A DNA stretch of 52,052 nucleotides from NCBI RefSeq assembly GCF_003946085.1, contig NZ_RHOB01000018.1, positions 1 through 52,052 of the forward strand. Direction: 5' to 3'. Position 1 is the first letter of the stretch. Every line of letters starts with the position of its first letter. A program made the position numbers and the translations under genes. Shown in pieces: positions 39,979 through 48,281 of the stretch. A model generated the notes under the pieces. It ran no database searches and had not been told where the DNA came from. It saw nothing but the letters and a program-made list of their open reading frames with translations. Source of the DNA: Levilactobacillus angrenensis (lineage in GTDB: Bacteria; Bacillota; Bacilli; Lactobacillales; Lactobacillaceae).

Positions 39979-40557
39979 TGCCAAATCATTCACGTTAAGT
40001 CGATGTTGCTTGGTACCTTGCCAGAACGGTACCTTGACCACGCCCATGACCTTTTTGGCATTGACGTAGCCCCAGGCCCGGCCGTCTTCGGAAATGCTGC
40101 GGTGGTCGCCCAAGACGAAGTAGTGGCCCTTGGGAACGCGGCTTCCTTGATAATGCCAGTTACCAGCTTTGGACAGGCTCTTTAGCGACCAGTTGCCAGT
40201 ACCGCTGGTCCGTTCCGCTTCACTGATGAAGGACTGATCAATCTTGTGCTGATTGACGTAGAGCACGCCATTTTTACTAACGACCTTGTCGCCTGGCAGG
40301 CCAATCACCCGTTTGACGTAGTTGGTATTCTTGGCCGCCGTGGGGTCTTCACCATACGCATCGAAGACGATGACGCTTAGCCGTTTGAGCTTCAGCGGCT
40401 TAATGGTAAACATCCGCTCATTGTTGACCAGGTTGGGTTCCATTGAGTCGCCGGAAACTTTGACCACTTCAAATAAGTAGGTCCGCACCAGCAGGACTAA
40501 AATCACGGCCACCAGTATGGGGATGACCCAGCTCATAATACTCCGAAAAATTTTCAT
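39973..40557 (-). CDS. lepB: Signal peptidase I
   Basis: The 194-residue membrane-anchored protease removes Sec signal peptides. One N-terminal helix (MSWVIPILVAVILVLLVRTY) is followed by box B with the nucleophile Ser38 (SGDSMEPNL), box D with general base Lys82 (YVKRVIGLPGD), and box E (VLGDHRSISEDGRAWGYV), where the usual GDNR is GDHR. It is monocistronic. It sits at the border of the secreted-peptide region but is a housekeeping-type gene. Confidence 0.93.
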   Translation of the reverse strand: MKIFRSIMSWVIPILVAVILVLLVRTYLFEVVKVSGDSMEPNLVNNERMFTIKPLKLKRLSVIVFDAYGEDPTAAKNTNYVKRVIGLPGDKVVSKNGVLYVNQHKIDQSFISEAERTSGTGNWSLKSLSKAGNWHYQGSRVPKGHYFVLGDHRSISEDGRAWGYVNAKKVMGVVKVPFWQGTKQHRLNVNDLAK

Positions 40558-40668
40558 GTATGTACGCTCCCAATTGATTGTTGACGTGAGGTTAGTGTAG
40601 CACAGTCTATCGACCTCTTTGCCAGTTTGGTTAAAAAGTTAAGAAAATAACTAGAAAGTTTGTGCAAA

Positions 40669-40682
40669 TGGTAGCGTTTTCA
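40669..40682 (+). promoter_or_regulatory. Probable cre site upstream of cdd
   Basis: TGGTAGCGTTTTCA matches the CcpA consensus TGWAANCGNTNWCA at 12 of 14 positions. It lies about 60 bp before the cytidine deaminase start, so catabolite control is likely. Confidence 0.6.
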
Positions 40683-40742
40683 TTGAAATTATGTAACAAT
40701 AGGAGACGTAAAACCTTTAACTACAAAAGAGGAGGATTCATC

Positions 40743-41135
40743 ATGGCAGATCAACAAGAACTTTTGCGCGTCGCCACGGCAATGCTGGACAAGGCTTACA
40801 CCCCATATTCACACTTTCACGTTGGGGCAGCGGCAGTCGGTGCCAGTGGCAAGGTCTATGGCGGCTGTAATATTGAAAATGCTTCGTATGGTGCCACCAA
40901 CTGTGCGGAACGAACGGCAATTTTCTCCGGTATCGCAACGGGTGAAAAACATTTCACAGCCTTATTGGTTACCGGAAATACGGATGGCCCCATCGCCCCT
41001 TGCGGTATTTGCCGGCAAGTCATCGCCGAGTTCTTTGACGCGGATGCGCCCGTCTACCTGACGAACCAAAAGGGCGCCTTCACGGAGACCACGGTCGAAG
41101 GCATTCTCCCCGGCGCCTTTACGGAGCTGAAATAG
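40743..41135 (+). CDS. cdd: Cytidine deaminase
   Basis: The 130-residue homotetrameric-type enzyme deaminates cytidine and deoxycytidine to uridine forms in pyrimidine salvage. Zinc ligands are Cys54 (TNCAERTA), Cys87 and Cys90 (PCGICRQ), and the proton shuttle is Glu56. The ATG at 40743 lies after GAGGAGG; the longer frame from 40662 would cross the cre site. It is monocistronic with its own terminator. Confidence 0.95.
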   Translation: MADQQELLRVATAMLDKAYTPYSHFHVGAAAVGASGKVYGGCNIENASYGATNCAERTAIFSGIATGEKHFTALLVTGNTDGPIAPCGICRQVIAEFFDADAPVYLTNQKGAFTETTVEGILPGAFTELK

Positions 41136-41173
41136 CGGGCACATACTTGGAAAATTAAATACTTAGCATTTGT

Positions 41174-41206
41174 AGCGGTTAGTGAGTCACGGGCTAACCG
41201 CTTTTT
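41174..41206 (+). terminator. Intrinsic terminator of cdd
   Basis: AGCGGTTAG pairs with CTAACCGCT, followed by TTTT. Confidence 0.85.
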
Positions 41207-41233
41207 GGCGTGGTCAGGAGGAGACTGGTGGAG

Positions 41234-41298
41234 CTGGCCGCCTTACCGTTCGCCCACCGCGGTCCAGTCTCATAGTTGCCGAACGGCAAGGCGGCCAG
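41234..41298. repeat. 65-bp perfect-hairpin element made of two inverted module 1 tips
   Basis: CTGGCCGCCTTACCGTTCG (41234-41252) and CGAACGGCAAGGCGGCCAG (41280-41298) pair over 18 of 19 positions. The loop (CCCACCGCGGTCCAG, then TCTCATAGTTGC) matches the inner part of the module 1 end at 22005-22030. It looks like a minimal, palindromic form of the dispersed element. Confidence 0.75.
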
Positions 41299-41342
41299 TT
41301 CACACCATGTATCAAGAAAAATACTATTTCAAACAAATTACT

Positions 41343-41371
41343 TTGACACACACAGTAGTACGTGGTACAGT
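41343..41371 (+). promoter_or_regulatory. Promoter of the padR operon
   Basis: TTGACA (41343-41348) and TACAGT (41366-41371) are 17 bp apart. ACAGTA occurs twice with a 15-bp period across the spacer and -10, a possible PadR binding pattern for autoregulation. Confidence 0.75.
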
Positions 41372-41402
41372 AATGTCATCGAAAAGCAAAGGGAGTGGCA
41401 CC

Positions 41403-41753
41403 ATGGCTGAGGTTATTTCCAAAGATTTAATCCGGGGCCATACGGATACGATTATTTTGAACATTCTCCAGCAAGGCGACAGCTATGGTTATCAGGTGGC
41501 CAAGCAGGTCAAGGCGTTGAGTCACGGGCATTATGAACTGAACGAGGCCACGTTGTATACGGTCTTTCGCCGGCTGAAGAAGAATGGCGCGCTGACGGAC
41601 TACTGGGGGGATGAATCCCAGGGTTCACGGCGTAAGTACTACCACATCACGGCGACAGGCCAGGACCTGTTGGCAGCCAATACGGCGGCCTGGCAGGTGG
41701 CTAAGCCAATCATTGATGATTTAATCACAGGCAAGATCTCTGAGGGGGACTAA
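41403..41753 (+). CDS. PadR-family transcriptional regulator
   Basis: The 116-residue winged helix protein (LIRGHTDTIILNILQQGDSY; GYQVAKQVKALSHGHYELNE; ATLYTVFRRLKKNGALTDYW) has a C-terminal dimer helix. ATG 41403 follows AGGGAG by 7 nt; an ATG at 41373 lies inside the core promoter region and was rejected. It precedes the HAAS/DUF4097 gene by 2 bp, the classical arrangement in which PadR represses its own envelope-stress operon. Confidence 0.9.
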   Translation: MAEVISKDLIRGHTDTIILNILQQGDSYGYQVAKQVKALSHGHYELNEATLYTVFRRLKKNGALTDYWGDESQGSRRKYYHITATGQDLLAANTAAWQVAKPIIDDLITGKISEGD

Positions 41754-41755
41754 TC

Positions 41756-43171
41756 ATGGACGATATCACGATGGAAATTCGGACGCGGCTGGATCAGCTG
41801 TTCAGTCAATACCAGCCTTCACGGGCACTGACGGAGTTAAAAGAAGAATTGGTGGGGGACCTCACGGAGGCCGTCACGGATAAGATCAATCAGGGCCAAG
41901 ACGCCACGGCGGCCATTGATGCGGCGATGGCGGACCTGGGTGATTTGGACACACTACTCAAGGAAGTGGCAGCCGATGACCAAGCAGGCGCGGCGGATGA
42001 CGAGGACCAAGCAGACCCAGACAGCGATTCCCGGGTTCAAATTGGTAAACTCCAAATCCACGGCGACAAGGTCAGCTGGGGTGACCACGTGTTGGTCGAT
42101 GGTGAAAATGACAAGGTGGATTTGGGCAAATTGGTCCAAGTCGATGGCGACCACGTGCGGGTGGCTGATGGCCTGGTCGACGTGGACGGTGACGATGTGA
42201 AAATCAATGGTGAACATCCTCGGCGGACCTTCGTTGAGTCCCTGCGACTGGTAAACACCCAGTCATTTGCGGTCACGGACCTGAGTCGTTTGGAAATCAA
42301 CTACCGGGATGCGGCGGTGAAATTAGGCCCGGCCAATGCCGATGAAATCGTGGTCAACGAGTATATGAGTCGGGATAACGCGCGGTATTATCTGCGAGCC
42401 AGCCACCACGGCAGTCTATTGAGCATCAAGCAGGGCGACCGGCCGCGGTTATGGCCCTTACACGCCCGCGCAGAAATTTTCCTCCCTGCAAAATTGGCTG
42501 GTCAAGTCAGTGTTCACGTGGGGAATGGGAGCCTAGAGATCAGTGATCTGCGGGCTCCAGTAGCCGTGGATGCGCATGCCAGCAATGGCAGCATGCGGGC
42601 ATTTGACGACCATTTGACACGGTTGACCATGCGCTCAGCTAACGGGTCGATTCGGTTGGATCAAGTCACCGGCGAACAGTTGGCCTTAGACAGCAAGAAC
42701 GGGAGCGTGACCGTTAAGGAAAGCACCGGGACTGTGCGGGTCGAGTCACACAACGGGACCATCCGCTTGGTCGATCACACGGGGAACGCCGATGTGCGGA
42801 GCCACAATGGGGCCATCAAATTGGACGGCTTGACGGGAGACGTTCAGGCGGCCACGGCCAACGGTTCGCTGCGCGGCAAGCGTCTGAGCGGTGGTGGCCG
42901 GTATCACACCGACAATGGCAGTGTCAATCTGCAATTCAGCCAGCTGGCCCAAGACGTCCAAGTCGATAGCCAAGGCGGTAGTACCACGCTGCAGATGCCA
43001 TTACTGACGGATTATCAATTTGACCTGAAGAATCGCAATGCCAATCTGCGGGTACCGCAAGAGGCGACCCTGAGCCTCAATGATGAACATCACAAGGTGG
43101 GAACTGTGGGGGAGACCGCGACCCATCAAGTCCGCGTGCGCGCCAATACAGGAAGCATTCGCCTAAGTTAG
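41756..43171 (+). CDS. HAAS/DUF1700-like N-terminus with DUF4097 beta-helix repeat protein
   Basis: The 471-residue protein has an N-terminal helical domain of about 75 residues (DQLFSQYQPSRALTELKEEL), an acidic stretch rich in DGD (about 80-150), and a DUF4097 domain (about 190-470). That domain has short beta-strand repeats of the form (S/A)xNGSIxL (SANGSIRLDQVTG, SKNGSVTVKEST, SHNGTIRLVDHTG, SHNGAIKLDGLTG, TANGSLRGKRLSG). It lacks a membrane helix, unlike many relatives. PadR-DUF1700-DUF4097 sets occur in envelope stress loci. The molecular role is unknown. Confidence 0.85.
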   Translation: MDDITMEIRTRLDQLFSQYQPSRALTELKEELVGDLTEAVTDKINQGQDATAAIDAAMADLGDLDTLLKEVAADDQAGAADDEDQADPDSDSRVQIGKLQIHGDKVSWGDHVLVDGENDKVDLGKLVQVDGDHVRVADGLVDVDGDDVKINGEHPRRTFVESLRLVNTQSFAVTDLSRLEINYRDAAVKLGPANADEIVVNEYMSRDNARYYLRASHHGSLLSIKQGDRPRLWPLHARAEIFLPAKLAGQVSVHVGNGSLEISDLRAPVAVDAHASNGSMRAFDDHLTRLTMRSANGSIRLDQVTGEQLALDSKNGSVTVKESTGTVRVESHNGTIRLVDHTGNADVRSHNGAIKLDGLTGDVQAATANGSLRGKRLSGGGRYHTDNGSVNLQFSQLAQDVQVDSQGGSTTLQMPLLTDYQFDLKNRNANLRVPQEATLSLNDEHHKVGTVGETATHQVRVRANTGSIRLS

Positions 43172-43179
43172 GGGTAAAC

Positions 43180-43224
43180 AAAAAGCCTATCACAGTCAAT
43201 TTTATTGACGGTGGTAGGCCTTTT
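43180..43224 (+). terminator. Intrinsic terminator of the padR operon
   Basis: AAAAGCCTATCAC pairs with GTGGTAGGCCTTTT, with inner AGTCAAT/ATTGAC. The following 43225-43501 holds no gene. Confidence 0.8.
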
Positions 43225-43501
43225 GTGCAGCAATTGGTTTAGACAGTTCAATTTAATATCCTATATAACTTTCTAATTGTTACCAGTTCACTGAAACTGT
43301 GGTCAGTCAAAAGCCCTGGGAGGGGGTATAATCAAGGTAGACTAGGACTAACTTAAAAGGGCTTTTTGGCCAATTGCGGATTGACCGAAAAACCAGACGG
43401 CGGAACTAACCACAGCATTTTCGATGAATTGTAAAGAAAATGCCAACAATTTAGCAAAAAAGGGTTTATTTTTTGCTGAGGAGAGGCGATACTAGAAGAA
43501 G

Positions 43502-43747
43502 CTACTGTTGCGGATTTTCATAAAGGTACCACCAAGACTGTGATTGGTGTAACTTGACCTGACGCACTTCGGTGAGGGGTAACTCCCGGGTGCGACCAGC
43601 TGATAGTCCCAGAAAAACGGTCGTGGTTGATAGGTAGTCGACGGTTCCCGTATAAGTAACGTTATTGAATATTAGCGTGGTCACCTGATTGTTTTGGTAG
43701 GCCAACTGGAGTAGGCGTTTAATTGATTGACTGACACGTGGCATCAT
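43502..43747 (-). CDS. YolD-like small protein, probably SOS-regulated
   Basis: The 81-residue protein has a short N-terminal helix (VSQSIKRLLQLAYQNN) and a five-strand beta fold (TTLIFNNVTYTGTVDYLSTT; LPLTEVRQVKL) of the YolD type. In Bacillus, YolD-like proteins are paired with Y-family DNA polymerases and belong to the LexA regulon. No polymerase gene lies next to this one. A perfect GAAC-ATAC-GTTC LexA box overlaps its promoter, which supports the assignment. The ATG at 43747 follows AAGGATG. Family membership is judged by pattern, not by alignment. Confidence 0.6.
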   Translation of the reverse strand: MMPRVSQSIKRLLQLAYQNNQVTTLIFNNVTYTGTVDYLSTTTVFLGLSAGRTRELPLTEVRQVKLHQSQSWWYLYENPQQ

Positions 43748-43780
43748 GGCATCACATCCTTAATGACTGAGATTAATTTC

Positions 43781-43800
43781 ATTATAGAACATACGTTCTA
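43781..43800 (-). promoter_or_regulatory. LexA (DinR) box in the promoter of the YolD-like gene
   Basis: GAACATACGTTC (43787-43798) fits the Gram-positive SOS consensus GAAC-RNRY-GTTC fully, and the dyad extends to TAGAAC...GTTCTA. The -10 on the minus strand is TATAAT (43781-43786), directly next to the box, so LexA binding would exclude polymerase. Confidence 0.8.
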
Positions 43801-43979
43801 GTTTTGGAAGACAATTTAAAACATTATTGGATAACTTGATTTCATGGTAAAATGTACGGAGGGTTGTTCATTTTGTCTGTCGGTCCGGTGAAAACGGCCA
43901 CCTCGGCCTGTGATGGTAGACAATGATGAATTAAAATGACAGCGCCCGGCGCTGGACTAAAAGGAGTAATGGACTGATA

Positions 43980-44522
43980 ATGACAGAATCGACTAATGAG
44001 GCTGTAACTGAAGCAGAACTGAAAAAAGAATTTGACGATCTTTACATGCACATCTTCAAGTATATTGGTGACTTTGTCTCCATTCCTACGCAAAAATATA
44101 ACTTAACCTTTGAGGCCTTCATGGTCATGGATAACGTGGCTCGTAGTAAGAACGGCCAGACCTTGGTTGAATTGGCTAAGCTCGAAGGCGTCTCCAAGAG
44201 TGCCATCGCCCGCCAGGTTAACGTATTGTTGAAGGAAAATTACGTGATGCAAAAGGTTGACCCTAATGACCGGCGGGTGAAGTACATTACTTTGACCGCG
44301 GCTGGTAGCCGGGTTCAACGTAACTTGTCACAAGCCACTGATGAACGGTTCCACCGTTGGTTAGAATTCTTTGGCGGCAAGGACGAAGCCGAACGCTTCA
44401 TCAGAGTCTTGCACCGCGCCAACGAACGGGCCGTGGCTGCTGGCTTCGTTGGGTTCGACAGCTTGCACGACAAGCGTCGTAACTCCAACCGGAGCCGGGG
44501 CAGTCACAATCACGCGGATTAA
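43980..44522 (+). CDS. MarR-family transcriptional regulator
   Basis: The 180-residue protein has the MarR winged helix (TLVELAKLEGVSKSAIARQV; NVLLKENYVMQKVDPNDRRV, with the DPNDRR wing). The C-terminal tail is unusually long and basic (KRRNSNRSRGSHNHAD). The AAGGAG site (43961-43966) is 13 nt before ATG 43980. Between them ATG GAC TGA forms a two-codon ORF whose stop lies 2 nt before the start, so initiation may be by re-initiation. No neighbour obviously forms a regulon; the short gap to the lipoprotein holds a terminator. Confidence 0.88.
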   Translation: MTESTNEAVTEAELKKEFDDLYMHIFKYIGDFVSIPTQKYNLTFEAFMVMDNVARSKNGQTLVELAKLEGVSKSAIARQVNVLLKENYVMQKVDPNDRRVKYITLTAAGSRVQRNLSQATDERFHRWLEFFGGKDEAERFIRVLHRANERAVAAGFVGFDSLHDKRRNSNRSRGSHNHAD

Positions 44523-44540
44523 GCTGAATCATTATTTCGG

Positions 44541-44572
44541 GAAACGCTGGCTGTTGGGCTGGCGTTTTTTTG
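44541..44572 (+). terminator. Intrinsic terminator of the marR-type gene
   Basis: AAACGC pairs with GCGTTT, followed by a T run; CAGCC-type inner pairs are weak. Confidence 0.7.
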
Positions 44573-44712
44573 TTTAGCGCGGACCAAAAGAGAATGCGGG
44601 CGCTAAGTGCTGGCTGTTAGTCGGCATTTTTTACTCGGCGAGACAGAGTAAATTCAGGTATAATGAGTGAAATCAATGGTGGTGATGCGCCGCCAGAAAA
44701 GAGTAGGGGCTA

Positions 44713-45513
44713 ATGAAAAAGTGTGCAATCGTGGGGGCTGTTGTCCTGGCATCCTTGGGCTTAGGCGCCTGTGGCCGGCAGTCTGGTCGAAGCCGGCAAC
44801 AGACCCGGGACATTGCGTTCGGTCAGACCGGGCAAACCGAACGGCCGCGGGTGTGGTATTTCGCCCGGAGTCACGGCCAGCCGAACGCCCAGACGCCGCT
44901 GCGAGCCATCGTTGTGACGCAAAAGGGCCGGGCCCGCGCGTATCGGGTGCCGAAATCGGTGACGTTGGGCGCGGCCGCCAAGCTGTCGACCAGTCAGTTA
45001 AAGCAAACAGGGGTGGCTTGGGCCAAGCAAGACTTTACCCAGCAACGGCGCGCGCTGATCAAGACAGCGCAAGCCGAGCTGACCGCGGAACGGCAGAATT
45101 TGAAACGTAACCAGAACGCCACCGTGGTGAGCTTCGCGACGATTAAGACCGACCGGCGGGTAATTGCCAATATCCAGCGCCGACTCGGCCGACTACAGCG
45201 GACCCAATTTAAGCAGCCGAGTTCCCAGCCGTTTGCCGTGACGGTGAAACAGCGGGGACGCCAGGAAACGCTACACGTGGCGGTTGACAGCTTGGTGAAA
45301 TCGAGCAGTGACCCGCAGGTAGGCGCCTATCGTCAAATGACGCAGCCAATTGCGCCGGTGCCCTATTCGCGGGTATCAGAGCAGGCAATACAGATTGGCT
45401 CAGTGAAGTTGGGTTACTACCGTGGGCCCCACGCTGGCGCCTCGGAGTACGCGTTGACGCGAGTGGAACGCCCGGGGGATCAGGTGAAATTGGATACGAC
45501 ATCAGTAAAATAG
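44713..45513 (+). CDS. Lipoprotein of unknown function
   Basis: The 266-residue precursor has a lipobox (ASLGLGAC, Cys20) and so is a membrane-anchored extracellular lipoprotein. The mature part is very rich in Gln and Arg (SGRSRQQTRD; QQRRALIKTAQAELTAERQN) with a helical segment about 105-165 that may be a coiled coil, then a beta-rich end. No known domain was recognised. The ATG at 44713 follows AGGGGCTA weakly. It is transcribed alone and ends at a terminator. Confidence 0.75.
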   Translation: MKKCAIVGAVVLASLGLGACGRQSGRSRQQTRDIAFGQTGQTERPRVWYFARSHGQPNAQTPLRAIVVTQKGRARAYRVPKSVTLGAAAKLSTSQLKQTGVAWAKQDFTQQRRALIKTAQAELTAERQNLKRNQNATVVSFATIKTDRRVIANIQRRLGRLQRTQFKQPSSQPFAVTVKQRGRQETLHVAVDSLVKSSSDPQVGAYRQMTQPIAPVPYSRVSEQAIQIGSVKLGYYRGPHAGASEYALTRVERPGDQVKLDTTSVK

Positions 45514-45545
45514 TCCGTTCCCTCATGGGGAGCGGACTATTTAAA
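45508..45545 (+). terminator. Intrinsic terminator of the lipoprotein gene
   Basis: AATAGTCCG pairs with CGGACTATT, with TCCC/GGGA inside. It overlaps the last codons and the stop at 45511-45513. Confidence 0.75.
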
Positions 45546-45615
45546 GTTTTCTAAAGATACCATCAAACGGGTGATTAATTCACCCTGAATTTCGTTAGTA
45601 CCAGTAGGAACGCTA

Positions 45616-46935
45616 TTAAGCGCCCTTGATGGTGGCTTGCAATTCCTTTTCGTTATAGAACCACAGGACGATGAACATCACGACGTACAGGGCCAGGGGA
45701 ATCCAGGCGTAGTTGAGGATGATGGTGTGTTGGGTCGCTAGGTTCTGGGAATGGTTGGCGACGTAGCCGGATAAATGCAACAGGCCGGCCGTGACCAATC
45801 CGCCCAAACCTAGACCAACGTTGACACCGAAGTCATCCGTGGAGGCTAAAATGCCTTCGGCTTGAATGCCCAGTGCCATGCCGTAGCGAATCGTATCGGC
45901 AATCATGATGGAGACCAGCCCGATGATCAGGCCGCCCCCAATGGCGTTTAGCAAGATACCGATGAACAGGATGCTGAGCTGATTAGTCATGACACCCAGC
46001 GTCAAGATGAGTTGGCCAGCCCCAGCGGTTAGGATGCCGCGTTGCATGGTGGCCTTTTTGCCCCAGACGTTAGCGCCCTTAATAATCAGGACGACGCCAA
46101 TCAGGGCCGCAAAAGTGAAACTGTTGGCCAAGGGGACCAATTTTTCACTGTGTTGGATGTATTTGAAATAGTAAATCGTCGTCTGGTTCTTGATGGCCGT
46201 GGTCAACCAATATAGTAAAATAACTGTGGAAATCACCAGCCATGGCTTATTTTTCCGTAACATTTTACTAACGGCAGACCAGGATTGATGGGACTTTTCG
46301 GGATTGGTGAACCGTTCGCGCACGTGAAAGAAGGTGTTGAGGATCAGGACCAGCGAAATCAAGCCGAAGAGCACGATGGTCAACAGGAAACCTTGCTGCT
46401 GATTACCGTGGCCGAAGAAAGCGACCAACGGCAGGGTGAAGACCGCCACAATGATTTGAACGGCGCTCCCGCCAAATTGGCGAATCACCCCGAGCAGGGT
46501 CAGCTCCGACTCGTTTTGCGTCATCGTGGGCAGAATCGACGTGATCGGTAGGTTGACCGCCGTGTAAAAGAAGCCCAGTCCCAGGTAGGTGACGTAGGCC
46601 CAGACGAGTTTGCCCGTGCCGCTAAATGGCGGCGTCACGAAGGTCAAAATGGCAAAGACGACGTACGGTAAGGCGTACCACAGGAAAAATGGGCGACTCT
46701 TCCCCCATTTGGAATGCGTGCGGTCAATCATCAAGCCGATAATCAGGCTTTCTACCACGTCAGCCAGACGCGCCACGATAAACAGAATCGCGGCGGCACT
46801 GGCAGATAGACCGTAAACGTCGGTATAGAAAAAGAGCAGGTAGGTGGTCATCATTTGGAAGACCAGGTTGTCAGCGGCATCACTGAGGCCGTAGCTGATG
46901 CGCTCGGGCCACTTGGTTTGCCAAGGCTTGTTCAA
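45616..46935 (-). CDS. GPH-family glycoside/pentoside/hexuronide:cation symporter
   Basis: The 440-residue, 12-helix transporter of the MFS-like GPH family opens ERISYGLSDAADNLVFQMMT and carries IGLMIDRTHSKWGKSRPFFL in loop 2-3. The IIA-like regulatory domain of LacS-type members is absent. The start is probably the TTG at 46935, 8 nt after AAGGGGG; the frame is open to 47034 but with no site. Substrates of the family include xylosides, melibiose and glucuronides; none can be chosen here, and no glycosidase gene is adjacent. Confidence 0.88.
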   Translation of the reverse strand: MNKPWQTKWPERISYGLSDAADNLVFQMMTTYLLFFYTDVYGLSASAAAILFIVARLADVVESLIIGLMIDRTHSKWGKSRPFFLWYALPYVVFAILTFVTPPFSGTGKLVWAYVTYLGLGFFYTAVNLPITSILPTMTQNESELTLLGVIRQFGGSAVQIIVAVFTLPLVAFFGHGNQQQGFLLTIVLFGLISLVLILNTFFHVRERFTNPEKSHQSWSAVSKMLRKNKPWLVISTVILLYWLTTAIKNQTTIYYFKYIQHSEKLVPLANSFTFAALIGVVLIIKGANVWGKKATMQRGILTAGAGQLILTLGVMTNQLSILFIGILLNAIGGGLIIGLVSIMIADTIRYGMALGIQAEGILASTDDFGVNVGLGLGGLVTAGLLHLSGYVANHSQNLATQHTIILNYAWIPLALYVVMFIVLWFYNEKELQATIKGA

Positions 46936-47040
46936 TGGGTATTCCCCCTTAAGTTCTAGTTCTGATGGGCATGGCAGATGAAATGGGTGCGCCTGCGCCT
47001 GTCTGACTGTCCGCCCATCGTAGCGCGTCGCCATTACGAT

Positions 47041-47227
47041 GCCTGCGGCTGCCAGGGATTCTGCCTGCTATGGGGACCACCTGCAGCCTGAGAAACGGGC
47101 TTCCGGTTCGCTTGAAAGCCTGACCAAAACCGTCAGTCTCTCAAGTCGTCCCACGCTGTAGGCTGAGAAAAGACCCCAGCCAACACCGTCGACACAGCTG
47201 GCGCCATCCCTGGCCTCCTCCGGCAGA
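47041..47227 (+). repeat. Structured repeat module 2, copy C
   Basis: GCCAGGGAT (47051-47059) pairs with ATCCCTGGC (47206-47214), and TCTGCC (47060-47065) with GGCAGA (47222-47227) in crossing order. The internal CTGA/TCAG (47120-47123 with 47133-47136) replaces CTGG/CCAG of copy B. The middle is nearly identical to copy B. Confidence 0.75.
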
Positions 47228-47316
47228 TTGGTGGTGGTCATGAAGTTTGGTGTTGGCACCCGGCTGGTTGTTGTTGAACCAGTCGGCTTCATCACTGTTG
47301 AGGGTCAGCCACTACC

Positions 47317-47494
47317 GTAGCCGAGAGTGGCGTGCCAGCTGCGTTCAGCCGTGGGAGTTTCCTTAGCAGCGATCTTTGCCGGTTAGGAAACTGGCGTCTT
47401 TGAGACGTGCACTGCGGCTCGAAGCGAGTGCCGAGACCGTCCTTCAGGCTGCCCACAGCGTTCCAACGCAGCTGACGCGCCACGGTAGGCGGAC
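47317..47494 (+). repeat. Structured repeat module 1, copy C
   Basis: The outer arm CAGCTGCGTT (47336-47345) pairs with AACGCAGCTG (47465-47474), replacing the ATATGGGTT/AACCCATAT of copies A and B. AGTTTCCT (47356-47363) pairs with AGGAAACT (47385-47392), replacing AGTTGTCT/AGACAACT. CGTCTTTGAGACG and the flanking CTGG are unchanged. With module 2 it fills the 600-bp gap between the GPH and YagU-like genes; no gene is present. Confidence 0.75.
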
Positions 47495-47533
47495 CGCCTG
47501 CGGGTACGGGCTTGCGCAATTTCAATTTGCAGA

Positions 47534-48055
47534 CTAGTGTCGGCGACTTTCCTGGGTCAAACGCCGGTAGACTTCGGCGCCAACCAGATCGTTGGTGACC
47601 ATCCACGCGATGTGGCCGAGTGCTTCGGAGACGTGTTCTTCCTTAGGCTGGTCCGCCGCTGATGGTACGGTGCCCATGGCTGGCATGATGCCCAGGTGAA
47701 AGGCAATCCAGATGGCCAGGCCGAACCAGGTCCCGGCGTCTTTTTTCACGGCCGGAATCTTTTCCCCGACGATTTGATAAAGGACGGCGAACGTGGTCGA
47801 GAAGCCAAAGTGAATGACGTAGCTGACCCAAGGCAATTGGTGACCAGAATAAGTATAGGTGGCGTGGGTCACTTGCTTGGGGATGCCAAATTGTTCCAGC
47901 AGCGTCTGCGGTGGGTTGGTGGCGTCGCGAGCCGCCGTGCGGGGTGGCAGGACGTTTTCCCAGCCAAGTTTGACCAAACCAGAGACGATACCGGCTGCCC
48001 CACCGGCGATGATAGCGGCGGGCAGATTGAGGGGATGACGTTTAAATAAAGACAT
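47534..48055 (-). CDS. YagU/DUF1440-family membrane protein
   Basis: The 173-residue inner membrane protein has helices near 12-30 (AAIIAGGAAGIVSGLVKLGW), 75-95, 108-128 (GTWFGLAIWIAFHLGIMPAM) and 145-165. The motifs ENVLPPR, NPP and HIAWMVTNDLVG are typical of the family. In Escherichia coli YagU is linked to acid resistance; whether that holds here is unknown. The ATG at 48055 follows GGAGG by about 7 nt. Confidence 0.85.
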   Translation of the reverse strand: MSLFKRHPLNLPAAIIAGGAAGIVSGLVKLGWENVLPPRTAARDATNPPQTLLEQFGIPKQVTHATYTYSGHQLPWVSYVIHFGFSTTFAVLYQIVGEKIPAVKKDAGTWFGLAIWIAFHLGIMPAMGTVPSAADQPKEEHVSEALGHIAWMVTNDLVGAEVYRRLTQESRRH

Positions 48056-48250
48056 AAAAGATTTCCTCCTTCAATTAATTCTACACGTCAAATTATAGAC
48101 TTTTGCCAGCGGTTTGGGGAACGTTTTGATTGTGTGATTTTGTACAAATTGTGCGCCGCAAGTGGCCGGTTAATCTTGCTTAAGAGCTGACCGGAATCGG
48201 GACGCCATTTCCCACAAAAAATTAGAGTATGTTAAGGTGAAATGGTAGTG

Positions 48251-48263
48251 TTTCGCAGCGAAA
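48251..48263 (+). promoter_or_regulatory. Palindrome upstream of the UvrA paralogue
   Basis: TTTCGC-A-GCGAAA is a perfect dyad about 20 bp before the start codon, in the leader and close to the GAGAGGAG ribosome site. It may bind a repressor or form a small hairpin. It is not a LexA box. Confidence 0.4.
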
Positions 48264-48281
48264 AACGAGAGGAGTAACGGG

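Noticed and set aside
39973-39981. Possible link of lepB to the secreted-peptide cassette as a dedicated peptidase
   Set aside because: lepB has housekeeping features, higher GC, its own terminator, and lies outside the direct repeats.
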